Shown piece by piece: positions 1 through 11,825 of a stretch of DNA of 64,000 nt (its first letter is position 1; every line of letters starts with the position of its first letter). Position numbers and translations under genes: made by a program. Source of the DNA: Membranipora membranacea. Lineage: Eukaryota > Bryozoa > Gymnolaemata > Cheilostomatida > Membraniporidae. The notes under the pieces were generated by a model. It had not been told where the DNA came from. It did not search any database and saw nothing but the letters and a program-made list of their open reading frames with translations. Where the stretch lies: assembly GCA_914767715.1 (NCBI GenBank), contig OU612070.1, forward strand, positions 24,168,025-24,232,024. The letters are read 5' to 3'.

Positions 1-366
1 GGCTTCAAACAACTTCTCATTGATGGCCATTGATTAATAGCAGATTGCACCTTCTGCATGGGAAAAAAGACAAAATATAATTCGGATGATTATTCAGCCA
101 GAATTCTTGTGAAACATTTCTTCCATCAGGTACTCAAACTCAGCTAAAAGAGAATACCACATAGCAGTTTCCTGTTCCTGTTATTATTTAGCCTGTGCTC
201 TATAATTATTACAGCAAAGTCTTGGAACCTTCCCTAAACTGAAGTGTTACCCAGCTTAGAGTCAGCAACTACTTTGAGTTTTGCATCGCGTAATGCACAA
301 AGCTGATGCTGCCCAGCACATTATTTGCTACCCATTGATGCATTGCTGCAAAACCTTGGTTGCCCT
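1..366 (-). mobile_element. TTAA-targeting MITE, copy 1 (cut by window edge)
   Basis: Non-autonomous DNA element of about 377 bp with terminal inverted repeats AGGGCAACCAAGGTTT, complete at 38,972-39,348 and here in the opposite orientation. About 15 bp of the outer end lies outside the window. It ends in GGTTGCCCT followed by TTAA (367-370). Sister units 3-5 carry the uninterrupted site (CTTAAGGTGTCATGAC), so this copy entered a TTAA only about 10 bp upstream of the conserved promoter box of gene 1. TTAA targeting is typical of piggyBac-like transposases; no transposase is encoded here. Confidence 0.8.
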
Positions 367-376
367 TTAAGGTTTC

Positions 377-510
377 ATGACTAAGCAAATAATACCAGAT
401 GGATTATGTGTATGCCAGAATCCTTGTACGGTACAAAAACTGTCAAACCTGCATTCTCATCTACCATTCGTCATTCACTGAATGTGATATCATAGCTCAT
501 GGTATAAATA
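377..510 (+). promoter_or_regulatory. Gene 1 core promoter: conserved box plus TATA
   Basis: ATGACTAAGCAAAT at 377-390 and TATAAATA at 503-510, 93 bp before the start codon. The same box and TATA arrangement occurs before genes 2-7, including the divergent genes 6 and 7, which argues for selection rather than mere copying. Confidence 0.7.
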
Positions 511-602
511 CTTGTGTACCTGTCATAGGTAGGCATAGAGTCAGTATACAACAGAGAGAGAAGAACATCCACTAGACCTCAGAAATCACTGGATTATCAA
601 TT

Positions 603-1635
603 ATGAAGCTGTGTCTAAGTTTATTCTTTACTTTTATGCTGTAAGTAAACTGCCAATAATATGTTCGATATATTGATATTTTATATGTTGCATTAATTAT
701 ATCCAGAGCCTTATGAACTACATATATTGCAGCCTTGTATATGAATGTTTACAAGTAGGAGATGTAAGCTGTCTATAAATCGATAAGGTGTAGTGCTATT
801 TTTATTTTTTGCAGCGTCTTTGGAGGGGATCAGTTCCTGGTGTCTGCAAGGGTAAGTCATTTATCATAATGATGATATGAGATGAAAATGATTCTGATAT
901 TTTTATTTTTGTGATTACATTAAAAATTCAATCCTGTGCTTTGTTTGGTGGTAGCTGTACTCTTAGTAGTTAACTCAGCCGCCAATTATTCTGCGTAAAT
1001 AATACAAGCCACCAATGAAAAGAAATTTGCCAAATTTCTGAATTTATTCTATTCATTCAACTCTTTATCACAGGATGCACGAAGAGGTAATAGCTTCACT
1101 AGACCTGGACGTTCATCAAGTCTTCAACTCGCAAGAGAAGCAGCAGCAGCGGCTGAGAGAGGAGCCGCACCAGGACAAACAGGACAGCAAGGTGCCCCTG
1201 GAGCTCCTAAACAGACCACAAGACAGCCACCAACGACCAGAAGGACCCCAACCACATCTCAAAGACAGAGCAGACGATGTAATAGTTTAAATGACTGGGC
1301 ATACATACGCTGTGTAAGTATCTACTATCATACGCTCCTTGTCCGTGTGACTGGTTCTTCAGCATCGTTCATGTTTTCATGAACAGTTCCAACACACTTT
1401 CTAATCAATTGTTTTGTTTAACTTTGGCCAGTACCTCGTCCCAGCTAGCTAAAGTGCAAGCGAAAATAATGCAGTAATTTATTTTTGGTTTTTGATTGGT
1501 GTTCTCGCTTGTGAGTAGAGCATTTCTGCAATCCTGATTAATAAACTATTGTCTTTAATTCGTAGATGCGACAAGGGCGGGGACAAAGATGGGGCTGAGG
1601 ATAATAGAAAGCCAGAGCACATAACTTGTTTATAG
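603..1635 (+). CDS. Array gene 1: small secreted Arg/Thr/Pro-rich protein
   Basis: Exons 603-640, 815-851, 1074-1313, 1445-1473, 1566-1635; about 137 residues. Exons 1-2 encode a signal peptide (MKLCLSLFFTFML, then VFGGDQFLVSA, likely cleaved before Arg). Exon 3 (80 codons) has an Ala-rich helix-like segment (LAREAAAAAERG), a short collagen-like GQTGQQGAPGAP, a TTR/PTT-rich stretch that could be O-glycosylated, several Arg-Arg pairs and a closing C-x9-YIRC motif. Exons 4-5 add two more Cys, giving four in the mature protein. All junctions are GT-AG and keep phase. A 1-bp difference in exon 5 ends the protein at HITCL, about 17 residues short of genes 3-4. I do not recognise the family. An immune or mucosal secreted effector is inference only. 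Confidence 0.72.
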
Positions 1636-2867
1636 ACAATACACCGGTGAATGTCTTAATTTGGTATCATAATTGTTTGTGAATTATATTTTTGTCTTTT
1701 CTTCAACTAATAAAAAACTATCAAATGCATAAAAACTAATGACACATAGAAAATGGAAAAAGGTCCTCAAGCACGGATGACCAAAGAAGATGAACCAATG
1801 ATACCATGTCATTTATGCCAAAACTTGTCATCACGATACATACATACACATACGTGACATCATCGTTCGTAAACTTTACACCAGGCAATGGATTATATAT
1901 GAACACGGAGTGTCATCGGAGGGGGTTGGGGGGGGGCAAGAGTCTGAGGGGCTCAGACTGTATATGACCAACACTTGATAGATTCATTATTAGCTTTGAT
2001 GCAAAAAAATATATAATAGTTGGTGTTCTCGCTTTCCTTTTTTGAACACAAATACAAAATAAATAGAATGAAAAATATGATTGCACATCAGGTAGTACCT
2101 TAAACAATGATCACTTATCAGTGAAGAAGTATGCTCTCAGTTTCAGAGTATAAAATAAATGAGGATCGACAAATTTTGTCAAGCATGAACACTATGAATT
2201 TCAAGATATTGAGAATGTTAAATTAATTCGGAATGCCCTTGTCACAAATGATAAAGCCACCATGAACTTGTGTGTAAAATGAATTACACAATTTAAGGTA
2301 ATTTTGATATCTGTGCACCTCTAAGAAAACCTCTATAAATAAATAAATAAAAATAACTTTGATTATTTCTCCTATTGATATGAAAGTTACAGAATAATCT
2401 GTCTGCACATATGAGGTAGTAAGAAGAAGAGCATGTAGAAGAGAATCTGCTGATTATGTATCATTGGGTTGATTCTCAAAAAGTTCAAGCCTACACGTTG
2501 TTAATGACCATTTATCATAAATTCACAAAATCTAACAAATAACATTATTTCATAAAAAAGTGTGATCAAGAGTTATGATCTCACGCATAGAGAGGGGGCT
2601 ATCCCAATAGTTCTGAAGTTTAGTATTATATTGATATTTATCCTCCATATCTGATAATCAGATACACACCCTCATCAAAATACCGAAGCATTCTCCAAAT
2701 AATAAACATGCCAGCTTTCCACCATTTTGCTCACATAATTTATCATTATCACAATATACCCATCAAAGATAAAATGAGTTCTGGGTAAATATTAAATAGC
2801 CTGAAACATGCTGTTATATTATTAACCATTGAGGGCTTACATCACCAACACCAACCATCCAATCCCA
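1636..2867. other. 3' flank of unit 1, no gene seen
   Basis: AT-rich duplicated flank matched at 4856-6060 and, more loosely, at 9607-11040 and 12889-14330. It holds a G-rich block near 1916-1945, later found in each unit and as a scattered relative near 34,560. Another conserved block lies near 2560-2620 (GAGAGGGGGCTATCCC). Short open frames here have no splice or coding support. Confidence 0.6.
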
Positions 2868-3158
2868 TCTTATTCGGATGATTATTCAGCCAGAATTCTT
2901 GTGAAACATTGCATCCATCAGGTGCTCAAACTCAGCTAAAATAGAATACTACAGAGCAGTTTCCTGTTCCTGTTATTTTTTAGCCTGTGCTCTATCATCA
3001 TTACAGCAATGTCTTGGAACCTCCCCTAGACTGTAGTGTTATCCAGCTTAGAGTCAGCAACTACTTGGAGTTTTGCATAGCGTAATGCACAAAGCTGATG
3101 CTGCCTAGCACATTATTTACTACCCATTATTGCATTGCTGCGAAACCTTGGTTGCCCT
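2868..3158 (-). mobile_element. TTAA MITE, copy 2 (one end missing)
   Basis: Same family as 1-366 and 38,972-39,348. It lacks the distal end but retains the end GGTTGCCCT followed by TTAA (3159-3162). Units 3 and 5 show the empty site (CTTAATGAGATAGGCAC), so this is an insertion independent of copy 1, about 200 bp further upstream of the promoter box of its gene. Confidence 0.8.
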
Positions 3159-3357
3159 TTAATGAGATAGGCACTAAGAGGGTGACTCAGCAAGTATTTT
3201 AATGTCTCAAGTAAATTCTTGCATAAACATAATGCCTGTCATCGGTTGAGTTTTTTAAAACACCTTAAAAACAATGAGAATGCTAAAATATATTGGGTGT
3301 GATTAATAAAGCCATTTTGGTGGCATTATAGTGATTTAAAAAGGTACTTAGGGTGTC

Positions 3358-3491
3358 ATGACTAAGCAAATACCAGATGGATTATGGGTATGTCTGAATC
3401 CTTGTTCGGTACCAAAACTGTCAAACCTGCCTTCTCATCTACCATACATCATTCGATTGCTGTGACATCACCATTCCTGCTGGTATAAATA
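3358..3491 (+). promoter_or_regulatory. Gene 2 core promoter: conserved box plus TATA
   Basis: ATGACTAAGCAAA at 3358-3370 and TATAAATA at 3484-3491. A TGACTCAG motif, resembling an AP-1/bZIP site, lies at 3183-3190 in the shared upstream block. It recurs at 8137, 11424 and 14710 in units 3-5. Confidence 0.65.
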
Positions 3492-3585
3492 CTGGTGTAC
3501 TTGTCATAGGTAGGGATACAGTCAGTGTACACTAGAAGGAGAAGAACATCCACAAGACATCAGAAATATTACTGGATTATCAAAA

Positions 3586-4855
3586 ATGAAGCTGTGTCTG
3601 AGTTTATTATTTACTTTTATGCTGTAAGTAAACTGCCAATGATATTTTCGATATATTGTTATTTAATACGTTACATTAATTATATCCAGAGTCTTATGGA
3701 CTATACATATTGCAGCCCGGTATATGAACGTTTACTAGTAGGAGATGAATAGCTGTCTATAAGTTCTAGTGGTGTAGTGCTATTTTTAATTTTTTTTCAG
3801 CATCTTTGGAGGGGATCGCTTCCTGGTGTCTGCAAGGGTAAGTGAAATAAAAATAATGCTGATATTTTTTTATTACCTGACAATTCAATTCCGTTATTTT
3901 TTTGCAGAAACTGTATTCTTAGTAGTTAGCTCAGCTCAGCCGCCAATTAATCTGAGTGAATAATACAAGCCACCAATGATAAGAAATTTGCCAAATTTCT
4001 GTATTTTCTATTCATTCAACTCTTTATCACAGGATGCACGAGGAGGTAATAGCTTCACAAGATCTGGACGTGTATCAAGTCTTCAACTTGCGAGAGATAG
4101 AGCAGCAGCAGCTAAGAGAGGAGCAGCACCAGGACAAGCAGGTAAGTTCATAAGTCATATGAATAATTAATTGATAATAATTCTCCTGAAAATAACTTCT
4201 GTTAGCTGGTCTGGTAGCTGTTTTATTGGAGACAAATTTTGGCTATATCAAAGATTTGGCTTCAGGATGATGTGATACTGCTATATTAATGATAAATAAT
4301 TGCTTTGAAAGGCTGAAACACATAAGCACTAAGTTTACCCATAAGAAAAGCCTCAGTAAGAAAGTTTAAATTGCGGTACCTTCTGTTTCAAGCCTACTTC
4401 TTTTACAGCCCAAACGATTAATGCTCCTCAACCAACCACCAGACAGCAGCTTACAACCAGAAGGACCCCAACTGCATCCCAAAGACAGAGCAGACGATGT
4501 AATAGTATAAATGAGTGGGCATACATACGCTGTGTAAGTATCTACGATCATACGCTCCAGGTCCGTGTGACTGGTTCTTCAGCATCGTTTATGTTTTCAT
4601 GAACAGTTCCAACACACTTTCTAATCATTTGTTTTGTTTAACTGTGGCCAGTACCTCGTCCCAGCTAGCTAAAGTGCAAGCGAAAAGAATGCAGTAAATT
4701 ATTTTTGGTTTTTGATTGGTGTTCTCGCTTGTGAGTAGAGCATTTCTGCAGTCCTGATTAATAAACTTTTGTCTTTAATTCGTAGATGCGACAAGGGCGG
4801 GGACAAAGATGGGGCTGAGGATAATAGAAAGCCAGAGCACATAACTTGTTTATAG
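3586..4855 (+). CDS. Array gene 2: small secreted protein, extra intron
   Basis: Exons 3586-3623, 3801-3837, 4033-4141, 4409-4533, 4665-4693, 4786-4855; about 137 residues. Signal peptide in exons 1-2 as in gene 1 (IFGGDRFLVSA). Unlike genes 1, 3, 4 and 5, the third exon is split by a phase-1 intron (4142-4408), and the collagen-like segment is replaced by AAQTINAPQ. The TTR repeats and C-x9-YIRC are kept. Genes 6 and 8 also have a phase-1 donor at the end of exon 3, so the split form may be ancestral. C-terminus ends HITCL as in gene 1. Role unknown. Confidence 0.7.
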
Positions 4856-6750
4856 ACAATACACCGGTGAATGTCTTAATTTGGTATCATAATTATTTGT
4901 GAATTATATTTTTGTCTTTTCTTCAACTAATAAAAAACTATCAAATGCATAAAAACTAATGACACATAGAAAATGGAAAAGGTCCTCAAGCACGGATGAC
5001 CAAAGAAGATGAACCAATAATACTATGTCATTTATGCCAAAACTTGTCATCACGATACATACATACATATATGTGACAACATCGTTCATAAACTTTACAC
5101 CAGGCATTGGATTATATATGAACACGGAGTGTCATCGGAGGGGGTTGGGGGGCAAGAGTCTGAGGGGCTCAGACTGTATATGACCAACACTTGATAGATT
5201 CATTATTAGCTTTGATGCAAAAAAATATATGATAGTTGGTGTTCTCGCTTTCCTTTTTTGAACACGAATACAAAATAAATAGAATGAAAAATATGATTGC
5301 ACATCAGGTAGTACCTTAAACAATGATAACTTATCAGTGAAGAAGTATGCTCTCAGTTTCAGAGTATAAAATAAATGAGGATCGACAAATTTTGTCAAGC
5401 ATGAACACTATGAATTTCAAGATATTGAGAACGTTAAATTAATTCGGAATGCCCTTGTCTCAAGTGATAAAGCCACCATGAACTTGAGTGTAAAATGATT
5501 TACAAAATTTAAGGTTATTATGATATTTGTACACCTCTAAGAAAACCTCTATAAATAAATGAATAATAATAATTTTGATTATTTCTCCTGTTGATATGAA
5601 AGTTACAGAATAATCTGTCTGCACATATGATTTAGTAAGAAGAAGAGCATGTAGTAGGAGCATGTAGAAAGGAATCTGCTGATTATGTATCATTGGGTTG
5701 ATTGTTAATGCCCTTTTTTAATAAATTCACCAAGTCCAACAAATAATATTATTTCATAAAAAAGTGTCATCAAGAGTTATGATCTCACGCATAGAGAGGG
5801 GGCTATCCCAATAGTTCTGAAGTTCAACATTATATTGATTTTTATCCTCCATATCTGATATTCAGATACATACCGAAGCATTCACCAAATAATAAACATG
5901 CCAGCTTTCCACCATTTTGCTCACATAATTTATCATTATCACAATAAACCCATCAAAGATAAAATGCATTCTGGGTAAATATTGAATAGCCTGAAACATG
6001 CTGTTATATTATTAACCATTGAGGGCTTTCATCACCAACACCAACCATCCAATCCCCTATATACCACAAGTTAATGTCACTGAGGGAAGGAATTGGCTCC
6101 AAGGAATTGCTCCAAGGAATTGGCTGCTCCAAGGAATTGGCTTGTCCGAAATGCCAACTCTTTAAAAACCCTTAAATTTTAGCAGGTTTTAGCACTATGT
6201 TGCGCATGTAGTTAATGAGCCTGTTGGCTTTCCTGTGTGTACAGTGGATACTCAAAGCTATTAATTGTGACACAATAATGATTTTTTGATACATCTTTTG
6301 AGTTTAAGAAATAAATCAAACAAAATACCTTTGACAGTAATTTTGTTCATGATACCTTGATCTTAAACCCGCCCAAAAAGGTCCTTCTGATTCATATGAC
6401 TGCTGCTTTAAACAACCTTCTGCAACATCTTTGTTCCCAACAACCATTTAAATTTGCATGCATACATTTAAATTTGCATTGTCAAACAATTTCTTCTCTT
6501 CTCTTTGAATTTTATTCCCTTGATTTTATTTAGATTTTTTTATTGTTCAATTTTTTTTTCACATCGCGGAGAAAATCTTTGGGCGATGGTTGATGCAATA
6601 AAAAACTTATACATATTTTCGAATATTATATATTTATATAATTGTTGCATATTTTGATACCAAGTTCCTGGGAAGTCGCTATCACTGAGTGATAAGAGTG
6701 GTGAAAAATTTTAACATAATAACATAGCAAACTCTTTCCTGTCTCAACCA
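4856..6750. other. 3' flank of unit 2 and unit-specific sequence
   Basis: 4856 to about 6060 repeats the unit 1 flank. From about 6060 the sequence is shared with the distal flanks of units 3-4, and at 6236-6262 it preserves the SINE-free empty site (CAGTGGATACTCAAAGC). Beyond about 6300 it is largely unique and AT-rich. No supported gene. Confidence 0.55.
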
Positions 6751-8072
6751 GTACCGTGGCCTATAACTGCCAGAGCATGAAGTGAAAACACACATTGACC
6801 CGCTACAAATTGAGACATTTACCCGCCGCAAATCAGTTTTTACAAAATGACCCGCCGAAAATTGGGATACTTGCCCGCCGCAAATCCATTTCTGCAAAAT
6901 ACCCGCCACAAATCATTTTTTGCAAAATTGTGGCCTATAACTGCCATTTACCCGCCGCAAATCCATTTCTGCAAAATACCCAACCACAAATCAGTTTTTG
7001 CAAAATCGTGGCCTATGATTACTGCCATTTACCCGCCGCAAATCCATTTCTGCAAAATACCCGCCACAAATCAGTTTTGGCAAAATACTCCGCTGCAAAT
7101 TCAGAGATTTACCCGCCACAAATTGTTTACTGCAAAATACCCCGCCACAAATCGGTTTTAGCAAAATACCCTGCCGCAAATTCAGAGATTTACCTGCCAC
7201 AAATCAAGTTTTGCAAAATAACCCGCTGCAAATTCAGACATACACCTACTGCAAGTTCACACGTTGACCTGCTGCAAAAAAGATTTTTTACAAAATGACC
7301 TGCTACAAATTCAGGCATTGACCTGATGCAAATTCAGGCATTGACCTGCTGCAAATCGGTTTTTGAAAAAAGACCTGCTACAAATCAGTTTTTACAAAAT
7401 GACCTGCTGCAAATTTGCTGATTTACCTGTGGCAAATTTGCTGATTTACCTGTGGAAAATTTGCTGATTAACCTGCGGCAAATGGAGGAAAGACTATTTG
7501 TTTTAACCGATGTATTACCGATATGTAAATAGGCAACAGGCAAGAGATTGTCTTGGAGTTGTGGCATATTGCTGTACTGGATTTGTACTGAAATGGATTT
7601 GCGGCGGGTAAATGTCTCAATTTGCGGCGGATCATTTTGTAAAAACGGATTTGCGGCGGGTAAATGTCTCGATTTGCAGCAAGGTATTTTGCTAGAACTG
7701 ATTTGCAGCAGGTGAACGTCTGAATTTGCAGCAGGGTATTTTGCTAGAACTGATTTGCAGCATGTCAATCACTGAATTTGCAGCAGGGTATTTTGCAAAA
7801 ACCGATTTGTGGCGGGTAGATGTCTGAATTTGCGGCGGGGTTTTTTGCAAAAACCGATTTGCAGCGGGTCAATCTCTGAATTTGCGGCGGGTTATTTTGC
7901 AGAAAACAATTTGTGACGGGTAAATCTCTGAATATGCGACGGGGTATTTTGCAAAAACCGATTTGTGGCGGGGTATTTTGCAGAAATGGATTTGCGGCGG
8001 GTAAATGTCTCAATTTGTAGCGGGTCAATGTGTGTTTTCACTTCATGCTCTGGCAGTTATAGGCCACGGTAC
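6751..8072. mobile_element. Foldback element with opposed minisatellite arms
   Basis: The two ends are inverted copies over roughly 80 bp, starting GTACCGTGGCCTATAACTGC, and are flanked by a direct repeat AACCA (6746-6750 and 8073-8077), a likely 5-bp target-site duplication. Inside each end is a degenerate array of about 30-37 bp units built around CCCGCCGCAAAT. The left arm (about 6781-7480) reads on the plus strand, the right arm (about 7590-8040) on the minus strand, with a short unique centre near 7490-7590. The other units lack it. The long open frames across it are a by-product of repeats without stops; no transposase is present. Confidence 0.85.
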
Positions 8073-8300
8073 AACCAGGGAGATAAAGACCTGATCAGAA
8101 CTTGATCCGCTCTTAATGAGATAGGCACTAAGAGGGTGACTCAGCAAGTATTTTAACGTCTCAAGTGAAGTTTTGCATTAGCATAATGACTGCCATCGAT
8201 TGAGTTTTTTAAAACACCTTAAAAACAGTGAGAATGCTAAAATATATTTGGTGTGATTGATAGAGCCATAATAGTGATTTAAAAAAGTACTTAAGGTGTC

Positions 8301-8434
8301 ATGACTAAGCAAAAAATATCAGATGGATTATGTGTATGCCTGAATCCTTGTACGGTACCGAAACTGTCAAACCTGCATTCTCATCTACCATTCGTCATTC
8401 ACTGAATGTGATATCATAGCTCATGGTATAAATA
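8301..8434 (+). promoter_or_regulatory. Gene 3 core promoter: conserved box plus TATA
   Basis: ATGACTAAGCAAA from 8301 and TATAAATA at 8427-8434, with the bZIP-like TGACTCAG at 8137-8144. Confidence 0.65.
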
Positions 8435-8526
8435 CTTGTGTACCTGTCATAGGTAGGCATAGAGTCAGTATACACCAGAGAGAGAAGAACATCCACTAGA
8501 CATCAGAAATCACTGGATTATCAATA

Positions 8527-9606
8527 ATGAAGCTGTGTCTGAGTTTATTCTTTACTTTTATGCTGTAAGTAAACTGCCAATAATATGTTCGATATGTTGA
8601 TATTTTATATGTTACATTAATTGTATCCAGAGTCTTATGAACTAGATATATTGCAGCCTTGTATATGAATGTTTACTAGTAGGAGATGTAAGCTGTCTAT
8701 AAATCCATAAGGTGTAGTGCTATTTTTATTTTTTTGCAGCGTCTTTGGAGGGGATCAGTTCCTGGTGTCTGCAAGGGTAAGTCATCAATCATAATGCTGA
8801 TATTAGATGAAAATAATGCTGATATTTTTATTTTTGTGATTACATTAAAATTTCAATCCTGTGCTTTGTTTGGTGGTAGCTGTACTCTTAGTAGTTAACT
8901 CAGCCGCCAATTATTCTGGGTGAATAATACAAGCCACCAATGATAAGAAATTTGCCAAATTTCTGAATTTTCTATTCATTCAACTCTTTATCACAGGATG
9001 CACGAGGAGGTAATAGCTTCACTAGACCTGGACGTGTATCAAGTCTTCAACTCGCGAGAGATAGAGCAGCAGCAGCTGAGAGAGGAGCCGCGCCAGGACA
9101 AGCAGGACAGCAAGGTGCCCCTGGAGCACCTGAACAAACAACAAGACAGCCACCAACGACCAGAAGGACCCCAACCACATCTCAAAGACAGAGCAGACGA
9201 TGTAATAGTATAAATTATTGGGCATACATACGCTGTGTAAGTATCTACTATCATACGCTCCTGGTCCGTGTGACTGGTTCTTCAGCATTGTTTATGTTTT
9301 CATGAACAGTTCCAACACACTTTCTAATCATTTGTTTTGTTTAACTTTGGCCAGTATCTCGTCCCAGCTAGCTAAAGTGCAAGCGAAAAGAATGCAGTAA
9401 ATTATTTTTGGTTTTTGATTGGTGTTCTCGTTTGTGAGTAGAGGAGTTCTGCAATCCTGATTAATAAACTATTGTCTTTAATTCGTAGATGCGACAAGGG
9501 CGGGGACAAAGATGGGGCTGAGGATAATAGAAAGCCAGAGCACATAATTTTTTTTATAGACAACACACTGGTGAATGCTTCAATTTGGTATCATAATTAT
9601 TTGTGA
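8527..9606 (+). CDS. Array gene 3: small secreted protein, long C-terminal form
   Basis: Exons 8527-8564, 8740-8776, 8997-9236, 9368-9396, 9489-9606; about 153 residues. Signal peptide in exons 1-2. Exon 3 has the collagen-like GQAGQQGAPGAP, TTR/PTT repeats and CNSINYWAYIRC. In exon 5 an extra T relative to genes 1-2 shifts the end of the frame, so the tail continues through FFIDNTLVNASIWYHNYL instead of stopping at HITCL. Gene 5, the more divergent copy, has a tail of similar length, so the long form is probably original. All splice sites are intact. Function unknown. Confidence 0.72.
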
Positions 9607-11076
9607 ATTATATTTTTGTCTTTTCTTCAACTAATAAAAACTATCAAATGAAAAAAACTTATGACACAAAGAAAATGGGAAAGGCCCTCAAGCGCGAATG
9701 ACCAAAGAAGATAAACCATTAATACCATCATCGCTTATTAACTTTACACCAGGGAATAGACTATATATGACCCCAGGGGGTCGTTGGACGGGGGGGGGGC
9801 AAGAGTCTGAGGGGCTCAGACTATATAATATGACCAAAACTTGAAAGACTCAATTTTAGCTTTGATGGAGAAAAAAAGATAATGATTGGTGATTTTGCAT
9901 CCTGGTTATCGAACACAAACACAAAATCAATACAATGAAAAACTATGATTGTATATCAGGTAGTACCTTAAACAAGGATCGCTTATCAGTGAAGAATTAT
10001 GCTCTCAGTTTCAGAGTATAGAATAATTGAGGATCGACAAACTCTGTCAGACATAAAAATTATGAATGTAAAGATAATGAGCATGCTGTGAATATGTGGA
10101 ATTCCGTTTGTCACAAGTGAGCGCTTGACAAGGATGAGCCACCATGAGCTTGCTTGTAAGATGAATTACACAGTGTGAGGTATTTGTCATTCTTTCTCCT
10201 TTTGGTTTAAATAGAGATTCTTTATATTCATTATGGATTTATGAAACCAATTACAGTTTAATCCATCTGTCATTATGAGGTAGTAAGAAAAAAAGCATGT
10301 AGAAGAAAAACTGATTTTCTTTTGTTCTGTTGGCTCACAAAAAAGTCTAGCCTACAAGTTGGTAAAGACCTTTTTCAAAACTTTGCCCAAACAAGTCCAA
10401 CAAATGAAGTCATTGGAGATCCGATTAAAAGTTATGATCCCATGACAAGAGAGGGGACTATCCCGATAGTTCCTGAGTTCAACATCATAGTGATATTTTT
10501 CATCCGTTCCTGATTATCAGATACACATCTTCGCCAAAATACTGAAGTATTCTTCAAATCATAAACACGTCTGCTTTCACACGTAATATCATCATCACAA
10601 TAGATCATCAAAGGAAAATTCGTTCTGTGTAAATATTCAATAGCATTAAACATGCTGTCATATCAAAAAACTATTGGAGGCTTACAACACCAACAGCAAT
10701 CACATATAGTATATACCACAAGTTGATGTCACTGATGGAAAATGCCATAAAGAGTTGGCTTCTCAATAATGCCAAACACCTCTGTGAGAGCATTATCTTT
10801 AAATTTTTTCAAAGTTTATAAGAGCATGAATTATTTCTTTATCTCTCCATAACTGCTGTCATTGTTTCCCAATCATAATTAATTGCCCTAGGAAGCATTG
10901 ATGACTGAAAATCAGGTAGATATTTTAACATGCCTTTGCTTAACATTTCACATACAATTTCCTCAAATTCCAAGAAACACTTTAAAAACCCCTAAATTTG
11001 GCAGGTTTTAGCATTGTGTTGCAAAACTGATATGCAGTAAATGAGCCTGTTGGCTTTCCGGTGTGTACAATGGATA
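9607..11076. other. 3' flank of unit 3
   Basis: No gene seen. A segment around 10,320-10,515 is nearly identical to 13,640-13,833 and open in one frame in both. Conservation reflects recent duplication, although a core (about 10,430-10,465) is recognisable in all five units. Confidence 0.55.
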
Positions 11077-11328
11077 GGTTGATTAAAATCCGATGTCTTA
11101 TCACTCGCCCTTCCCGAGGCATGGGCGGCGAAATATTATTGCCTTATTGGCGAGGCCCCAATATCTGCGCCAAATTGCTCTCAGTTTGCAGGCAGGTCGG
11201 AGCACACCTGGGGGACCAACCAATCCCGAGTAGAAGATGGACTGCAGTGAGATTCGAACCCACGACCATCAACACTTGCGTGTTGAAGTCCGGTGCTCTA
11301 ACCAACTGAGCCACCTCCTACTCCTAAG
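11077..11328 (-). mobile_element. tRNA-derived SINE in unit 3
   Basis: On the minus strand the element starts with a tRNA-like head carrying an A box (TGGCTCAGTTGGTTAG) and B box (GGTTCGAATC), followed by a non-tRNA body. The acceptor stem does not pair, so it is not a functional tRNA gene. Unit 2 has the exact empty site at about 6251-6262 (GTGGATA directly joined to CTCAAAGC), which fixes the borders. Confidence 0.8.
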
Positions 11329-11599
11329 CTCAAAGCTTTGGAATGTTGGCTCTATAATGATTTTTTGATAGCTTTTTTGAGTTTAAGAAAGATCCGCTCA
11401 TTATGAGATAGGCACTAAGAGTGTGACTCAGCAAGTATTTTAATGTCTCAAGTGAAGTTTTGCACTAACATAATGACCGTCATTGATTGAGTTTTTTTAA
11501 AACACCTTAAAAACAATGAGAATGCTAAAATATATTTGGTGTTATTGATAGAGCCATTTTGGTGGCATTATAGTGATTTAAAAAAGTACTTAAGGTGTC

Positions 11600-11733
11600 A
11601 TGACTAAGCAAAAAATATCAGATGGATTATGTGTATGCCTGAATCCTTGTACGGTACCAAAACTGTCAAACCTGCATTCTCATCTACCATTCGTCATTCA
11701 CTGAATGTGATATCATAGCTCATGGTATAAATA
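11600..11733 (+). promoter_or_regulatory. Gene 4 core promoter: conserved box plus TATA
   Basis: ATGACTAAGCAAA from 11600 and TATAAATA at 11726-11733; bZIP-like TGACTCAG at 11424-11431. Confidence 0.65.
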
Positions 11734-11825
11734 CTTGTGTACCTGTCATAGGTAGGCATAGAGTCAGTATACACCAGAGAGAGAAGAACATCCACTAGAC
11801 ATCAGAAAACACTGGATTATCAATA

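Noticed and set aside
1075-1290. Open frame starting MHEEV (and its counterparts at 8998 and 15583)
   Set aside because: Out of phase with exons 1-2 and the downstream exons. The GAT-GCA-CGA frame joins the signal peptide in phase and is the one conserved in gene 6 and gene 8.
1435-1473. Upstream acceptor (GGCCAG followed by TACCTCGTC) for exon 4
   Set aside because: Would give a stop after six codons. The acceptor CCCAG 13 nt further on opens the exon, fits the next phase and agrees with gene 5.
6795-7298. Long open frame across the minisatellite arm
   Set aside because: It is produced by repeat units lacking stops inside a foldback element. Overlapping frames on both strands are equally open, and there is no splice or domain support.
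11230-11325. tRNA gene
   Set aside because: A and B boxes are present, but the acceptor stem does not pair and the sequence is followed by a repeat body at a dated insertion site, so it was called a SINE.
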